Below are positions 11,723 through 21,695 of a DNA stretch of 64,000 bases, in pieces; position 1 is the stretch's first letter, and the number at the start of each line of letters is the position of its first letter. The notes beneath the pieces were generated by a model that saw nothing but the letters and a program-made list of their open reading frames with translations, made no database searches and was not told the origin of the DNA. Both the position numbers and the translations under genes were made by a program. Source of the DNA: Scolanthus callimorphus (lineage: Eukaryota; Cnidaria; Anthozoa; Actiniaria; Edwardsiidae); contig CM066912.1 in assembly GCA_033964015.1 (NCBI GenBank), forward strand, positions 22,431,073-22,495,072. Reading direction: 5' to 3'.

Positions 11723-12440
11723 GGTGGATCGACCCAGTAATTTTGTACCCATGCCAACCAATTTTGAACCTCTCATATAAAAACAGGTTGATTTCTATCG
11801 CGCAATACAAAAGTTGGGGAGATCGGAGTTAGTATCACGTGACAATCGGGCTACGCCTATTTCTAGTCTCAGCCCAGTTTCAAGCTGTACCGACATTTTT
11901 TCGAAAAATGCCCTACGGTACGTCGAGATGGAGTAGTTGCCTCCGTGTAACCGAAGTTTGATTAAATTCTACAAGACCGATTTGAAGATATTTTAGGATT
12001 TATAAATAATGGCTATAATTTATGTAAAATTCAGTGAAGTGAATAAATATGTCGGAGTTTGGTACTTCATGGTTATTAATTGCAGGCTTTTATAGCCAAA
12101 TCTATTTGTAATTGTTCAAGGAAGGTCATGCTTTTGATAAAAATTTAATATTATTTTGCGATTTCGAAAAATATAGAAATGTACGTATCAACATAATTCC
12201 TCCACGCATCGGCTCAACGCGAAATTTGGGCCTTCTTCCACGAAACTTGGTCTGATTTAAAAAATCGTAGTTTTTTCGCTCCAAAATTTTGGACGACTCC
12301 AATCGATCAATGTAAAGTTTGGTACCAAACTCTCTATCAATTGAAATGTTCTATGGGCATCAACTGTGGACGCAAAGATCAGTAAATATTGGATGGATTC
12401 GTGTAGTTTCCGCTCAGGGACTTGCTTGGGTCGATCCACC
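11723..12440. mobile_element. Non-autonomous TTAA-type transposon, 718 bp
   Basis: The ends GGTGGATCGACCCA (11723-11736) and TGGGTCGATCCACC (12427-12440) are perfect 14-bp inverted repeats. Each is bordered outside by TTAA (11719-11722, 12441-12444), the target duplication of piggyBac and Kolobok transposons. No transposase is encoded. Confidence 0.85.
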
Positions 12441-12797
12441 TTAAAGGATTCTCCGTTTTGCTTTGTTTGTACTGTAATTAAAGAATTAATTGGACAGTGC
12501 TCGCGCCGACATTTAAAGGTGTCGAAAATTACAGGTTTTCACACTTTTTAGCAGTTTATTTATTAAATGAAAGGTTTGTTTTGACTAATAATGCGGAATT
12601 GGCTTTGAGAGAAAAATAAGACAGAAAAGTAACCAGTAATGAGTAATGAAGCGCGTCGTTTGTGAGTATGTGTAAAGGAATTCTGAGAGGGGAGAAAAAA
12701 AATCCAATCTTCTCTCCAGGCTTGTTTTTTTTTAGCGCAAATTTATGCTGCAGCTGGCGGGGCATTGTGAAAAGGATAGGAGTTCAGGGACGGCGGA

Positions 12798-12977
12798 ACA
12801 GGGGTGCTTACCATTGGTCAAGGAAAACCGGTTGGTTTTGGTACAGGGGTGCTTACCATTGGTCAAGGAAAACCAGTTGGTTTTGGTACAGGGGTGCTTA
12901 CCATTGGTCAAGGAAAACCAGTTGGTTTTGGTACAGGGGTGCTTACCATTGGTCAAGGAAAACCGGTTGGTTTGATC
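12798..12977 (+). repeat. 45-bp tandem repeat, four copies
   Basis: Units start at 12798, 12843, 12888 and 12933. Each reads ACAGGGGTGCTTACCATTGG and continues to GGTTGGTTTTGGT. Copies differ at only one or two positions. The 45-bp unit is a multiple of three, so long open frames arise on both strands without being genes. Confidence 0.9.
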
Positions 12978-13920
12978 AGCGTCCAATGGTACAAAATATT
13001 CCGGTTGGGATGAAATACCGAGTGGAATGGCGCTTACCATTCGCTTATTCGCATTTCGGTTCGGCTACCTTATTTGGTCAAAACCGGTTGGAGTGCCAAT
13101 GGTACAAACCATTCCGATCGGTTCGTTCCAACTGGAATGGCGAGACAACCTCTGAAGCTGAACCTCTCGTACCAACCGGAATGACCGAAACATCGACTGT
13201 CCATTGGAATCCCAACCGAAATTACCGGTTTTTCGTTACCAATGGTGAGCACCCCAGAACATTCCGGTTGGGATAAAATACCGAGTGGAATGGCGCTTAC
13301 CATTCGCTTATTCGCATTTCGGTTCGGATCGGCTACCTTATTTGGTCATAAAACCGGTCGGAGTGCCAATAGGTGGGTTCACACTAACGCTCTGAAGGAG
13401 ATCTTGAGTATGCTTAGGGTATACTTTCAGTGTGAACGCCATGTTGGCTGCTCAAGTAAGATACTTTGTAGTTATGGTTACGCCGCGTCTTCAAAGCTGC
13501 CGAAGTACGATCTAAAGTATAACGCAGCCTATACTTTAAATACAAGTACAGTACCTTACTCTTTTCGAAACTCAAAACCGTCAATTATGCATATAGCTTG
13601 CATTCGCCTTGCCATGTGACTGAAGGCTAGGTTGTGATTGCTTTGCTTTGGCCTTTTTGGCGGTATTTCTTGCCGGTTTTGTCGTTCAGTCGAGGCCTCT
13701 TCAGGATAGCTGTGTGAACTCTGGTCTCGTTCAAGTAAACGCTTATTTCCCAAGTACTACTTTAGAATTTCACGACTTAAGACCTACTTAACAATAAGTG
13801 TGAACCCACCTAATGGTACAACCCATTCCGATCGGTTCGTTCCAACTAGAATAGCGAGACAAACTCTGAAGCTGAACCACTCGTACCAACCGGAATGACC
13901 GAAACATCCACTACCCCAGT
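12978..13920. repeat. Degenerate repeat block with ACCGG/CCGGT words, interrupted by a MITE
   Basis: The phrases ATTCCGGTTGGGATGAAATA, TGGAATGGCGCTTACCATTC and ACCAACCGGAATGACCGAAA recur at about 13000-13200, 13258-13370 and 13812-13915. The third copy is displaced from its start by the insertion at 13371-13811. Confidence 0.65.
13371..13811. mobile_element. Harbinger-like MITE, 441 bp, with visible empty site
   Basis: Ends AGGTGGGTTCACAC and GTGTGAACCCACCT are inverted. AAT lies on both sides (13368-13370, 13812-13814). A neighbouring repeat copy keeps the uninterrupted phrase GTGCCAATGGTACAA (near 13093), which proves the 3-bp duplication. Confidence 0.85.
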
Positions 13921-13927
13921 TTTCAAA

Positions 13928-13958
13928 GTGGGGGAGGGGGGGGGGGGGGGGGGGGGAG
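13928..13958. repeat. Poly-G tract
   Basis: A run of more than 20 G residues, followed by AGTCCCCC. Its length is likely to be unreliable in the assembly. Confidence 0.9.
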
Positions 13959-14464
13959 TCCCCCTAGACCCCCGGCGTCCCTTGGAGTTGCTGCACATCC
14001 CAAGGGGCGTTGCATGGTTCCTTTGCCCAAGTCCAAGCAACACAAATGTATTTCATTTTCATTTAATACTTTCCCATTTTCTCTTCTTCCATACGTTGGC
14101 TAACTTGAATGTCTACGGTTTTTGCCTGCCTGTAAGCAGTGATTAACAATATTTGGTATGCGTGCACTTACTATTAAGCAGGCGTTCTACCGTTGGCGCA
14201 TTTACACGGGCCCACAACTTGATCTTGAGCTTAAGACTATAAGACTGTATTCCAATTATCTTCGTTCCATTAAAAACTACCAATAGAACGAAGCAATGTT
14301 TATAAATGAAACTGCCGGTCCAAAACAGTAACTGAACTCCACCCCACCTCATCCCAAAAAAGGGCCCTAGAGCCCCATCCACAGCACCCTCTACAGTGCA
14401 CTTCTGCAACCCGTACAGTTATGTAGGACATTTGCGCATGTCAAATAACCAGGTTACCAAAATA

Positions 14465-14685
14465 CATTCTCGTACCCAGAGCTCCCCGGCTCGTCTGCTC
14501 GCAGGGGAGGCTCTGGTGACATCCATTTGAGGGCCGTCGCTGATTGGCTGATTTTGAGCGTTGGAGCATGCGCTGAAAGCTCTTTCTCTCAGCGGCTCTG
14601 TATTAAATCTCGCGCATGCGTCAGTGGCTGTCACCAGAGCCTCCCCCGCGAGGTTACGAGCCGGGGAGCTCTGGGTTCGAGAATG
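14465..14685. mobile_element. MITE with 9-bp target duplication (family 1)
   Basis: CATTCTCGTACCCAGAGC at the left is inverted at the right as GCTCTGGGTTCGAGAATG. ACCAAAATA flanks both ends (14456-14464, 14686-14694). Nine-bp duplications are typical of MULE-type transposons. Confidence 0.85.
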
Positions 14686-14778
14686 ACCAAAATAACGATA
14701 ATCGTCAATTTATGATAACCGCAATTTAAAGTTTGATATCAACCTCGGCACACAACAGAACTGTTCCTCAGCAATTTT

Positions 14779-15095
14779 CGTACCCAGAGCTCCTTGGCTC
14801 GTGTCAGCCACTGACGCATGCGCGAGATTGGATACAGAGCCGTTGATGGAAAAAGCTTACTGCACATGCTCGAACGTTCAATATCAGAGAATCAGCAAAT
14901 CATCAAATGAAAAGTACCAGAGCCTCCCCAGCGAGGTGACGAGCCGGGGAGCTCTGGGTACGAGAATGACAGAGCCATGGAGACAAATATCTTTCTGCGC
15001 ATGCTCCAACGCTCAATATCAGCCAATCAGCAAACACACTGAAATGGCTGTCACCAGAGCCTCCAATGCGAGGAGCTCTGGGAACGAGAATGCTC
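14779..15095. repeat. Related copies of the CGTACCCAGAGCTCC MITE
   Basis: At least one rearranged copy has three terminal blocks: left end at 14779, right-like ends at about 14965 and 15090. Words such as CACCAGAGCCTCC and GAGCTCTGGG are shared with 14465-14685. Boundaries are uncertain. Confidence 0.6.
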
Positions 15096-15986
15096 TCCAA
15101 TTTGCTTTGACAATTAATCAAGCGGCAACGACCGCTTGTCACGGCAAAACAGGAACTAGATCCTTGACATGTCTGATATTTATAGGATATTCAGAGACTA
15201 TTTGATATATTAAGAGAGGTTTTCTCACACATAGAACATCAAAACGTATAATAGTTACAGCCAAGACCGTTGTTTTGCTCTGGAAGTTAAAAAAAAGCTT
15301 GCGCCGGTTTTTTCTGTTCCGCCACTCAAACCATCTAAGCCAATCAGGTCCTTCTCTCCCTCGCAGCCCGTGTTCTTTGTTGGTCACGCAACGCTTCCCT
15401 CCCCACGACAAAGCGTTGAGTGACCGATACAAAAACGGGCTGCGAGGGAAACAACCTGTTTGGCTAGCAAACTAAATACTAAAGAAATTGGAAAATTGTC
15501 CAGGAGCTTTCATGGAGTTTTTTTTTCTTCTAATTCTCCCGAAATCTCAGCACATGGCTAAAATATTTTAAAAGGGCTCAGAGGAAGCTGTTTTTTTTAT
15601 ACTATTTCTTGTTGTTTATTGTATTTTTTTCTTAGTTTTCTTTGTGGCGGTAACGTTTATAGTTTGTAAACGATATTAAGAAGAAACGAAAAGGTGTAAA
15701 CCAATATTTAGATATCTTTGTACGTATTTGCGCACTTTTTGTGTTATGTGAAAATTATAAATAAAAAGTTTTAAAACGTTTCCTAGGTGAAAATTTCCAG
15801 TCTTACTACACGTTTCTACTTTGCTATCTTTTCTAGTGTTTTGGCATTTTTCAGAATTCTTGCTCATACAGAGCTCTAAAGAATAAAAATGCGGATTTCC
15901 TTGTTTCAAGGAGTCGTAAGAACCCTGTTTAACCAAATAACCCGTTTCTGTGTTTACATTTCTATTCATGATCAGTAGTAACTTCT
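15096..15986. other. Gene-free interval with a short hairpin
   Basis: The only clear structure is an inverted repeat at about 15355-15448, whose arms contain CTCGCAGCCCGT and ACGGGCTGCGAG. The rest is AT-rich and may include the 3' untranslated region of the following minus-strand gene. Confidence 0.45.
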
Positions 15987-18900
15987 TCAAAAAATATATG
16001 GTATGATCCTATAGGGCACAAGCTTGGTATACATGCGCCAGTATTTCCCATACTTCTCACCACATCTTACATCGTCTCGATACGAACGATGAATCAACAA
16101 AACCGACATGAAAGCGAGGTAGAAATAAGGTAACACGTGACCAAATCCACAGGCTAATCCATATGACAGAGAATTCAAAAGATCTCCTATGTAATTAAAG
16201 TGGCGCGACAGGCCCACCAACCGGAAGCGAGCAGCCATGATTTCTTTAACTCCCCATCAGAGGTCGTGTACTCTGCTGAGACGAAGACCGCGGGCTTGCC
16301 CCATATTTTGCACTGCCCAGTCCTCTTCATCTGAGACCGGAAGTAATCTTTCTGGGAGTTGACGGACCGGAAGATGAAGTAACCGGAAGTGCCGAGGAGG
16401 AGAACGAGGGCGGTCGCGGTCCAAGAAAGGTGGACTGGGTTCTGGACTAGATACGCTGCCTGTTATGGAAGAGAACAATGTAAATAAGTGGAACGCACTG
16501 CACATTTACCATGAATCAGGTAGCCAGCTCGCAGGCGTTGGAGAGTAGTTTTAGGTCGTGAAACCCGAGTTTGCTTACGCGTGGCCGCCATCTTGGATTT
16601 GTGACAAATCGGAGGGGAAAGACGAGGGGAGGAAAGATGGCGGCCACTACTCTCCAACGCCTGCGAGCAGGCTTTGAATGAAGAGGAGCTACTAACACTA
16701 TAGATCAGCAATCATGGTATTGTTCGTTTTGTTTTGCTGTTGTTCTATTGTGCGATTGCATGAATAGAACGCAGAACAGATCCTAAATCATGACTCATAT
16801 ATCGCACGAGACGCTTCAATTTCAGACAGAGAGTAATCAATGGGATAACGTATGCTGATTCTGCAAAGGGCAAATCTAAGCTAAAATAGCGCTAAAAAAG
16901 TCCAATCTTTTCTTTTGGAAATTCCTGCGTTAAGATCTCAGAAATCGAGAAAATAATACCCCCTTGAGATGTAAAGGATAAAACAACTGCCTACAAAGCA
17001 ATGGCATGCTTGACAGTTCAAGATTCTTGAACTGCACATTTCTGCCTTTTACCACAGTTTGACAATGTTTGTTATTAATTGATGAACTAGCAATTATCTC
17101 ATGATGAAGTAAAACTGTTTTTTATATCAAGTTTTCAGAGAGAAGAGACCCAGGTATGCATTTTCCGTATGCATTTTTTAGTCTGCATTTTAGACTTACC
17201 AGCAAGAAAACTGGCCGCCATTTTGTTTTTCTGAGCTAATCCCCAGCTAAAGCCCCACATCCCTTGGTGAGGGATAGCAAAATGAGCTAATGCCCCACCT
17301 ACACGGGACAAAGATAGTCACTAAAAAGGCTCTAAATCCCCACCAAAGCCCCACATATCCCGGGGTGGGGGGGGGGGGGGGTTCGGGGTTTACTTTGACT
17401 GGTGCATAAGCATAGACATAGACATAGACATGGTTTATTGGTACCGTGTATATCAAAATACATAAGTATTAGGTTCCAATAAATGTGTAGTTAAAAAACA
17501 AAAATAGATAAAGCTTAGTCCGGCGGGGAGAGGAGAGGCGATGCCATTACTGTTCGGCCTTTAATATGTTTTTTCCTTTCTGACATACTTTTCCATATAA
17601 ATTTCGCGATTTGCTTTTGGGTACTTCCGTTTTGATTTAGTTTTATAATTTTTTGGAATACAGTCGCTGCGGGTAAACCATTGAGGGCGACCTTTGCTTC
17701 CTTTTCGAGGTATTCAAACAATTTTATTCTGTATGGCTTGAAAGCTATGCATTTGACTAAAAAAGGCTGGGGCATTTCCACAGGAAAACCGCCTATTTAA
17801 ATCCGATATGGCAGGTGGACAGCCGGGAAAAGAGGTCGGAAATCGGAGCATTTATCTTAATGACTTGTGTTAATGATTTGTGTCATCTTCCCGGCTGTCC
17901 GCCAGCCATATCGGATTTTAACCGTTTTTCTTAGACGGTCTCCCTTCCGAGTGAGCCGCCATCTTGAAAATTACCCAGAAGACCCTGGGAACGAGGTTGA
18001 ATCAGTGTCCCTTACCTGCAAAGTGTACATAAAAGGCAGCCACACGGTATCTCCCCAGGCCAAATAGAACCCGAAATGGTCATGCGCAATGTCGATGGTC
18101 CTGAGGTACCAGGCCTCGTGGATGAAGAAATCCAGCACGTACGTCCCTTGAAGGATATTCACAAGGATCATGGAGTTGGTCACGTGACCGAGGTTTTCGT
18201 ACTGCTTGGCAGCAAACGATAGGTTGATCAGAGTCCACGCCACAATCCCCGGACGACCGTTGAAAAACAGCTTGAAGTCAAAGGCGTCGCCTATTCTAGG
18301 ATTCGCTTCGATGCCCATCCAGAAATCGTAGAACGGCGAGCCACTGAAGCAGCGGTCTTCCTTGTGAGAGGGGAAATAGTGAGCCTTTAGGTAGACGAAA
18401 ACGGTCAGCGACATTCCCAAGATATTGGCCAGGACGAGTAGTGAAGCCCAGTGGTCGTAGATAATGGTCTTGTTGATGATCCCAAACCACGCCAAGCCAA
18501 AGTACAAAGCGTGGCTAACTATCCAGGCATTCAACCCGTTGCACTTGTAAACTAGCGTGTTGCCTGCCGGTGTTGGGATTCCTGTGGCACGTCGGCCGGG
18601 AAGGACTAGGTAGAGGACAACCTGAAGGGTTAGCCATATAAGGAAAACTTTCACGCTTGATGCGGAAACATCCGGGGCATTGTTCCAGATGAAGCTCATC
18701 ACCGTGCCGTCCTGGGCCCGAGTTATCATGATGCTTCCCAGAGTACTTAGCGAGCACTGGTAGGAGTGGCAGGAGAGCCAGAAAAACCAGACGAACAACG
18801 GAGGCCAGAGAAGCATTAAAGTTCCAAGCACTGCGATTCCAAATCCAGGAATTCCTGGCGAAATATTTACTTTTTCATTCTTCAATCTTTCAGCACCAAC

Positions 18901-19113
18901 AACGCATGCGCCGTTTTTGCCATTCATCACGTGACTTAGGCCGTTTACAGCATGCCCGTTCATTGTGTGACCGTTATCTATTGCGTGACCGTTTTCTTTC
19001 ACGTGACCGTCTTCTGTCACGTGACCGTTTTGATGAGCATCTCCGTTCTGCATTTCCTTGGCACCCTCGGCGACGCCGTTCGCGACATGTCGCTTATTCA
19101 GTTTCGTTGCCAT
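15987..19113 (-). CDS. DHCR7: 7-dehydrocholesterol reductase
   Basis: It reduces the C7-C8 double bond of 7-dehydrocholesterol with NADPH, the last step of cholesterol synthesis, in the ER membrane. Exon 1 is 19113-18016 (ends CTGCAG|GTAAGG); exon 2 is 16459-15987 (after CATAACAG|), joined in phase 0. The roughly 520-residue product has multiple hydrophobic segments and family signatures: [34 protein letters not shown] near residue 286, [17 protein letters not shown] and [14 protein letters not shown] in exon 1, then [24 protein letters not shown] and the C-terminal [18 protein letters not shown]. The first 70 or so residues are a hydrophilic extension rich in Asn-Gly-His repeats that I do not associate with vertebrate enzymes. 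One base is missing in exon 2 at the CCC run 16213-16215: the frame shifts between SGWW and GLSRHFNY. Given similar breaks elsewhere this is probably an assembly error. Confidence 0.93.
16530..16680. repeat. Inverted repeat in DHCR7 intron
   Basis: AGCTCGCAGGCGTTGGAGAG (about 16527) is inverted as CTCTCCAACGCCTGCGAGC (about 16650). The enclosed sequence includes CGCCATCTTGGAT. It looks like a small palindromic element. Confidence 0.65.
17360..17781 (-). pseudogene. Possible retroelement 3' end in DHCR7 intron
   Basis: A minus-strand frame of 88 codons (17781-17515) is followed by a region ending in AATAAACCATGTC and three ATGTCT units (about 17433-17410), which looks like a LINE 3' tail. The peptide itself ([38 protein letters not shown]) is not one I recognise. 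A poly-G/C tract lies next to it at about 17366-17380. Confidence 0.4.
17785..17995. repeat. Hairpin repeat in DHCR7 intron, related to 52630-52925
   Basis: AATCCGATATGGCAGGTGGA is inverted as TCCGCCAGCCATATCGGATT about 100 bp away. The flank CAAGATGGCGGCTCACTCGG (minus strand) and the words AGGGTCTTCTGGGTAATTTT recur at 52630-52925. Confidence 0.65.
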
Positions 19114-20150
19114 GACAACGGCTTGGTTTTCTAGGACATAAATTAGCTGATGTTAGAAAATATACAAGTAGCATTGCTAAAAAAAAAATCGCCTTAATCA
19201 CACAAGCGCCATCTTGGATTTTTCAGCCGATTTATTCAGCATGGAAACGAGGCCAAGCAGCGTGCGGGTTTTGCTCATGATGATGCAAAAGCTATGGGAT
19301 TTATAATACAAAAGTTCACCAAGCTACCAAAAAGTATTCTTATTTGTTCAAGAACTACCAAAAAGTTGATTGGCTCATTGCTGTTTTCTGCTTAGCTGGA
19401 TCATTCTGGAAACAAAATGAGGTAGAAAGGCTGATACTACGCAAAAATCTCTTAACAGGACAGTGGTATGATAGAGTCCAAACTGAGAGTACATAAGCAA
19501 CCGTGGACAGCTGTTTCGACCTTTTTGGGTCTCTTCAGCACGGTGTAGCTACAAAATGGCGGCTCCGTGACAAAGGCGAATTCGCAGCAACATACAGAAT
19601 ATACGTTAAAATCACATACGTTAAATCAAATATTTTGTTTTAATATTATGCTATCCATATCAAGATAGCAGTGTCGCCATTCTAGAGATTGATCGGGCTT
19701 CCTGTGGTATATCGTGTACCTTTTTGCCAGGCTCTTGACCGTGAACAACACAGTGGAAATTGCGCATAGCATCTTTCCTCGAGTATATTTGAGTTTTGGT
19801 TGAGGTTTAAGCTTTCTAGGCCAATAGAAATAGTGAACAACTTACTGGGATTCCAAATATGGTACGCAGATATTTCCTTGAGGAAGTTGGAGAAAGTCGA
19901 CACTTTTTCAAGGGAACTATCTTGATATGCTAATGATGTAGCATTCACCGTTTCTTGCTCGTTGCATGTCTTTGCTACAAGGGGCGGACATAGTTTCCGG
20001 AAAACAGCGCACCGGCAACATTTCTGTCTGGATGCGTGCCAATCGTGAAATTCGTCAGTTTGCGCTAAAACGGTGATTTGCCACTTTTGTTGTGCTAAAA
20101 GCTGCATCGTGTAAAAAGCCCGTTGCCGAATGACTGGAAGTCAACAATTA
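19114..20150. other. Upstream region of DHCR7 and intergenic sequence
   Basis: About 19200-19280 is a dispersed repeat also present inverted at 41060-41165 (CAAGCG.CATCTTG, CAGCCGATTTATTCAG). No other gene is visible; the 19682-20107 minus frame has no recognisable motif. Confidence 0.4.
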
Positions 20151-20151
20151 A

Positions 20152-20460
20152 GCAATAAAAGTACTTTCCGCGTGCTCTCTGCTTTCTTACAAACACGAGG
20201 GGGATGTTGGGAGAACTGATCAAAACTTGAAAGACACGAGCCGAAGGCGAGTGTCTTTCAAGTTTTATAGTTCGACCAACATTCCCCGAGTGTTTGTAAG
20301 AAACGAGAGCACGCAGAAAGTATTTTTATTGTTTAGAAAATAACATACACACGCGCGACAGCGTTGCGTGACAATCGTGTTTCTCAGGTCTCTTACAAAC
20401 ACGCTTTTTAACCAATCAGAATGCGCACATTCACAATACAACATAGGTGTTATTTTCTAA
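20152..20460. repeat. Dispersed 310-bp repeat, copy 1
   Basis: It runs from AAGCAATAAAAGTACTTTCC to GGTGTTATTTTCTAAA. It contains an inner palindrome around AACTTGAAAGACAC/GTGTCTTTCAAGTT and inverted TTTCTTACAAACAC words. It is nearly identical to 21077-21395; a fragment is at 35762-35850. Confidence 0.85.
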
Positions 20461-20582
20461 AAAATTATATATATCTTCATTTTCCGGACCATTCGCGTTC
20501 TGGCTCAGTCAGTGCCTATGTTATTGAACAAAATTTGTTGCGCGAAATGTTTTGTTGCGAGTCCTCCCATGAGTGAATACAA

Positions 20583-21047
20583 CCCTACCACAGGACAGGT
20601 AATCCAATTACAGAGGGATTAATTTTATAGGATAGGGCATGCACCACGTATTGTAAATGACGTCACAGAATCTACAATCCTTTTCAGGTGTGGTGAGGAA
20701 TGTAAAAAAGCCTAATATAAATAGGGGCAATTTATGTTTCTGTTTCATTCAATTCATGAGTAGTCTAGTTCGCTCAACGACCTTCGTAGCAACAATGTAC
20801 TGTCCTATAAATATATTCCGGCCCCTCCTGTCCTAGACTTCGTATTACCGTTAACTTAAAGAGGCTTGTGTGCCGAAAGGCCTTAAACGATTAGACTACT
20901 GTTCATGGCGTTATTCACTATTTGTCTCTCTTCTGAGTATAAAACTTAATCGGCCACGCCCTGTCCTATACTAATTCATCTGCCACGCCCTGTCCTATAA
21001 CATTAATCCCTCTATAATTGGATAAAGTGTCCTATAGTAGGGGTGTA
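20583..21047. mobile_element. MITE-like element with CAGGACA/TGTCCTAT ends
   Basis: The left block AATCCAATTACAGAGGGATT and the right block AATCCCTCTATAATTGGAT form imperfect TIRs of about 45 bp. They include CTATCCTATA/TGTCCTATA words. The core has no gene. Confidence 0.6.
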
Positions 21048-21076
21048 TACTACTCCCGTGTAACGCCACCTTTATT

Positions 21077-21395
21077 TAAGCAATAAAAGTATTTTCCGCG
21101 TGCTCTCTGCTTTCTTACAAACACGAGGGAAATGTTGGGAGAACTGATCAAAACTTGAAAGACACGAGCCGAAGGCGAGTGTCTTTCAAGTTTTATCAGT
21201 TCGACCAACATTCCCCGAGTGTTTGTAAGAAACCAGAGAGCACGCAGAAAGTATTTTTATTGCCTTTAGAAAATAACATACACACGCGCGACAGCGTTGC
21301 GTGACAATCGTGTTTCTCAGGTCTCTTACAAACACGCTTTTTAACCAATCAGAATGCGCACATTCACAATACAACATAGGTGTTATTTTCTAAAC
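21077..21395. repeat. Dispersed 310-bp repeat, copy 2
   Basis: Near-identical direct copy of 20152-20460, lying 925 bp downstream. The two copies bracket the 20583-21047 element. Confidence 0.85.
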
Positions 21396-21539
21396 ACATT
21401 TCACGCGCCTGTCATGGCTTGAGCAGCCGAAAATACTTCTAGTCAAATTGCTCGTGTGCAGACTGTAATTATCTGCAATTATAAGAAATACTTGTTGCAA
21501 CATGGTGAAATATTTGTCGAAAAAAAAATGTCAAATGAA

Positions 21540-21695
21540 AAAAATTCGGGGGGCCGGATTCCCCCGGGGGGTGGGGACTCCCATATTTTTTGGTCGGGGA
21601 TGATCGTCGTATCTTTTAGGGGTTAAAATCACGGTGGTTTGGTATATTTTAGGGGTGATCTTGATCCCCCCCCCCCCCCCCGGGCCGGATTCCCC
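21540..21695. repeat. Fragment of the poly-C/G MITE family
   Basis: GGGGACTCCCATATTTT, ATCTTTTAGGGGTTAAAATC and a long C run ending in CGGGCCGG match parts of 44169-44559. Confidence 0.6.

Noticed and set aside
12690..12990. CRISPR-like array (45-bp repeat)
   Set aside because: There are no unique spacers between units; it is a plain tandem repeat in an animal genome.
12662..13276. 204-codon plus-strand frame
   Set aside because: It spans the 45-bp tandem repeat, whose length is a multiple of three; the peptide simply repeats the unit and ends in decayed repeat.
20152..21395. LTR retrotransposon (direct repeats about 310 bp)
   Set aside because: The repeats lack TG...CA ends, a primer-binding site or polypurine tract, and contain internal palindromes typical of MITEs; the interior has no gag or pol.
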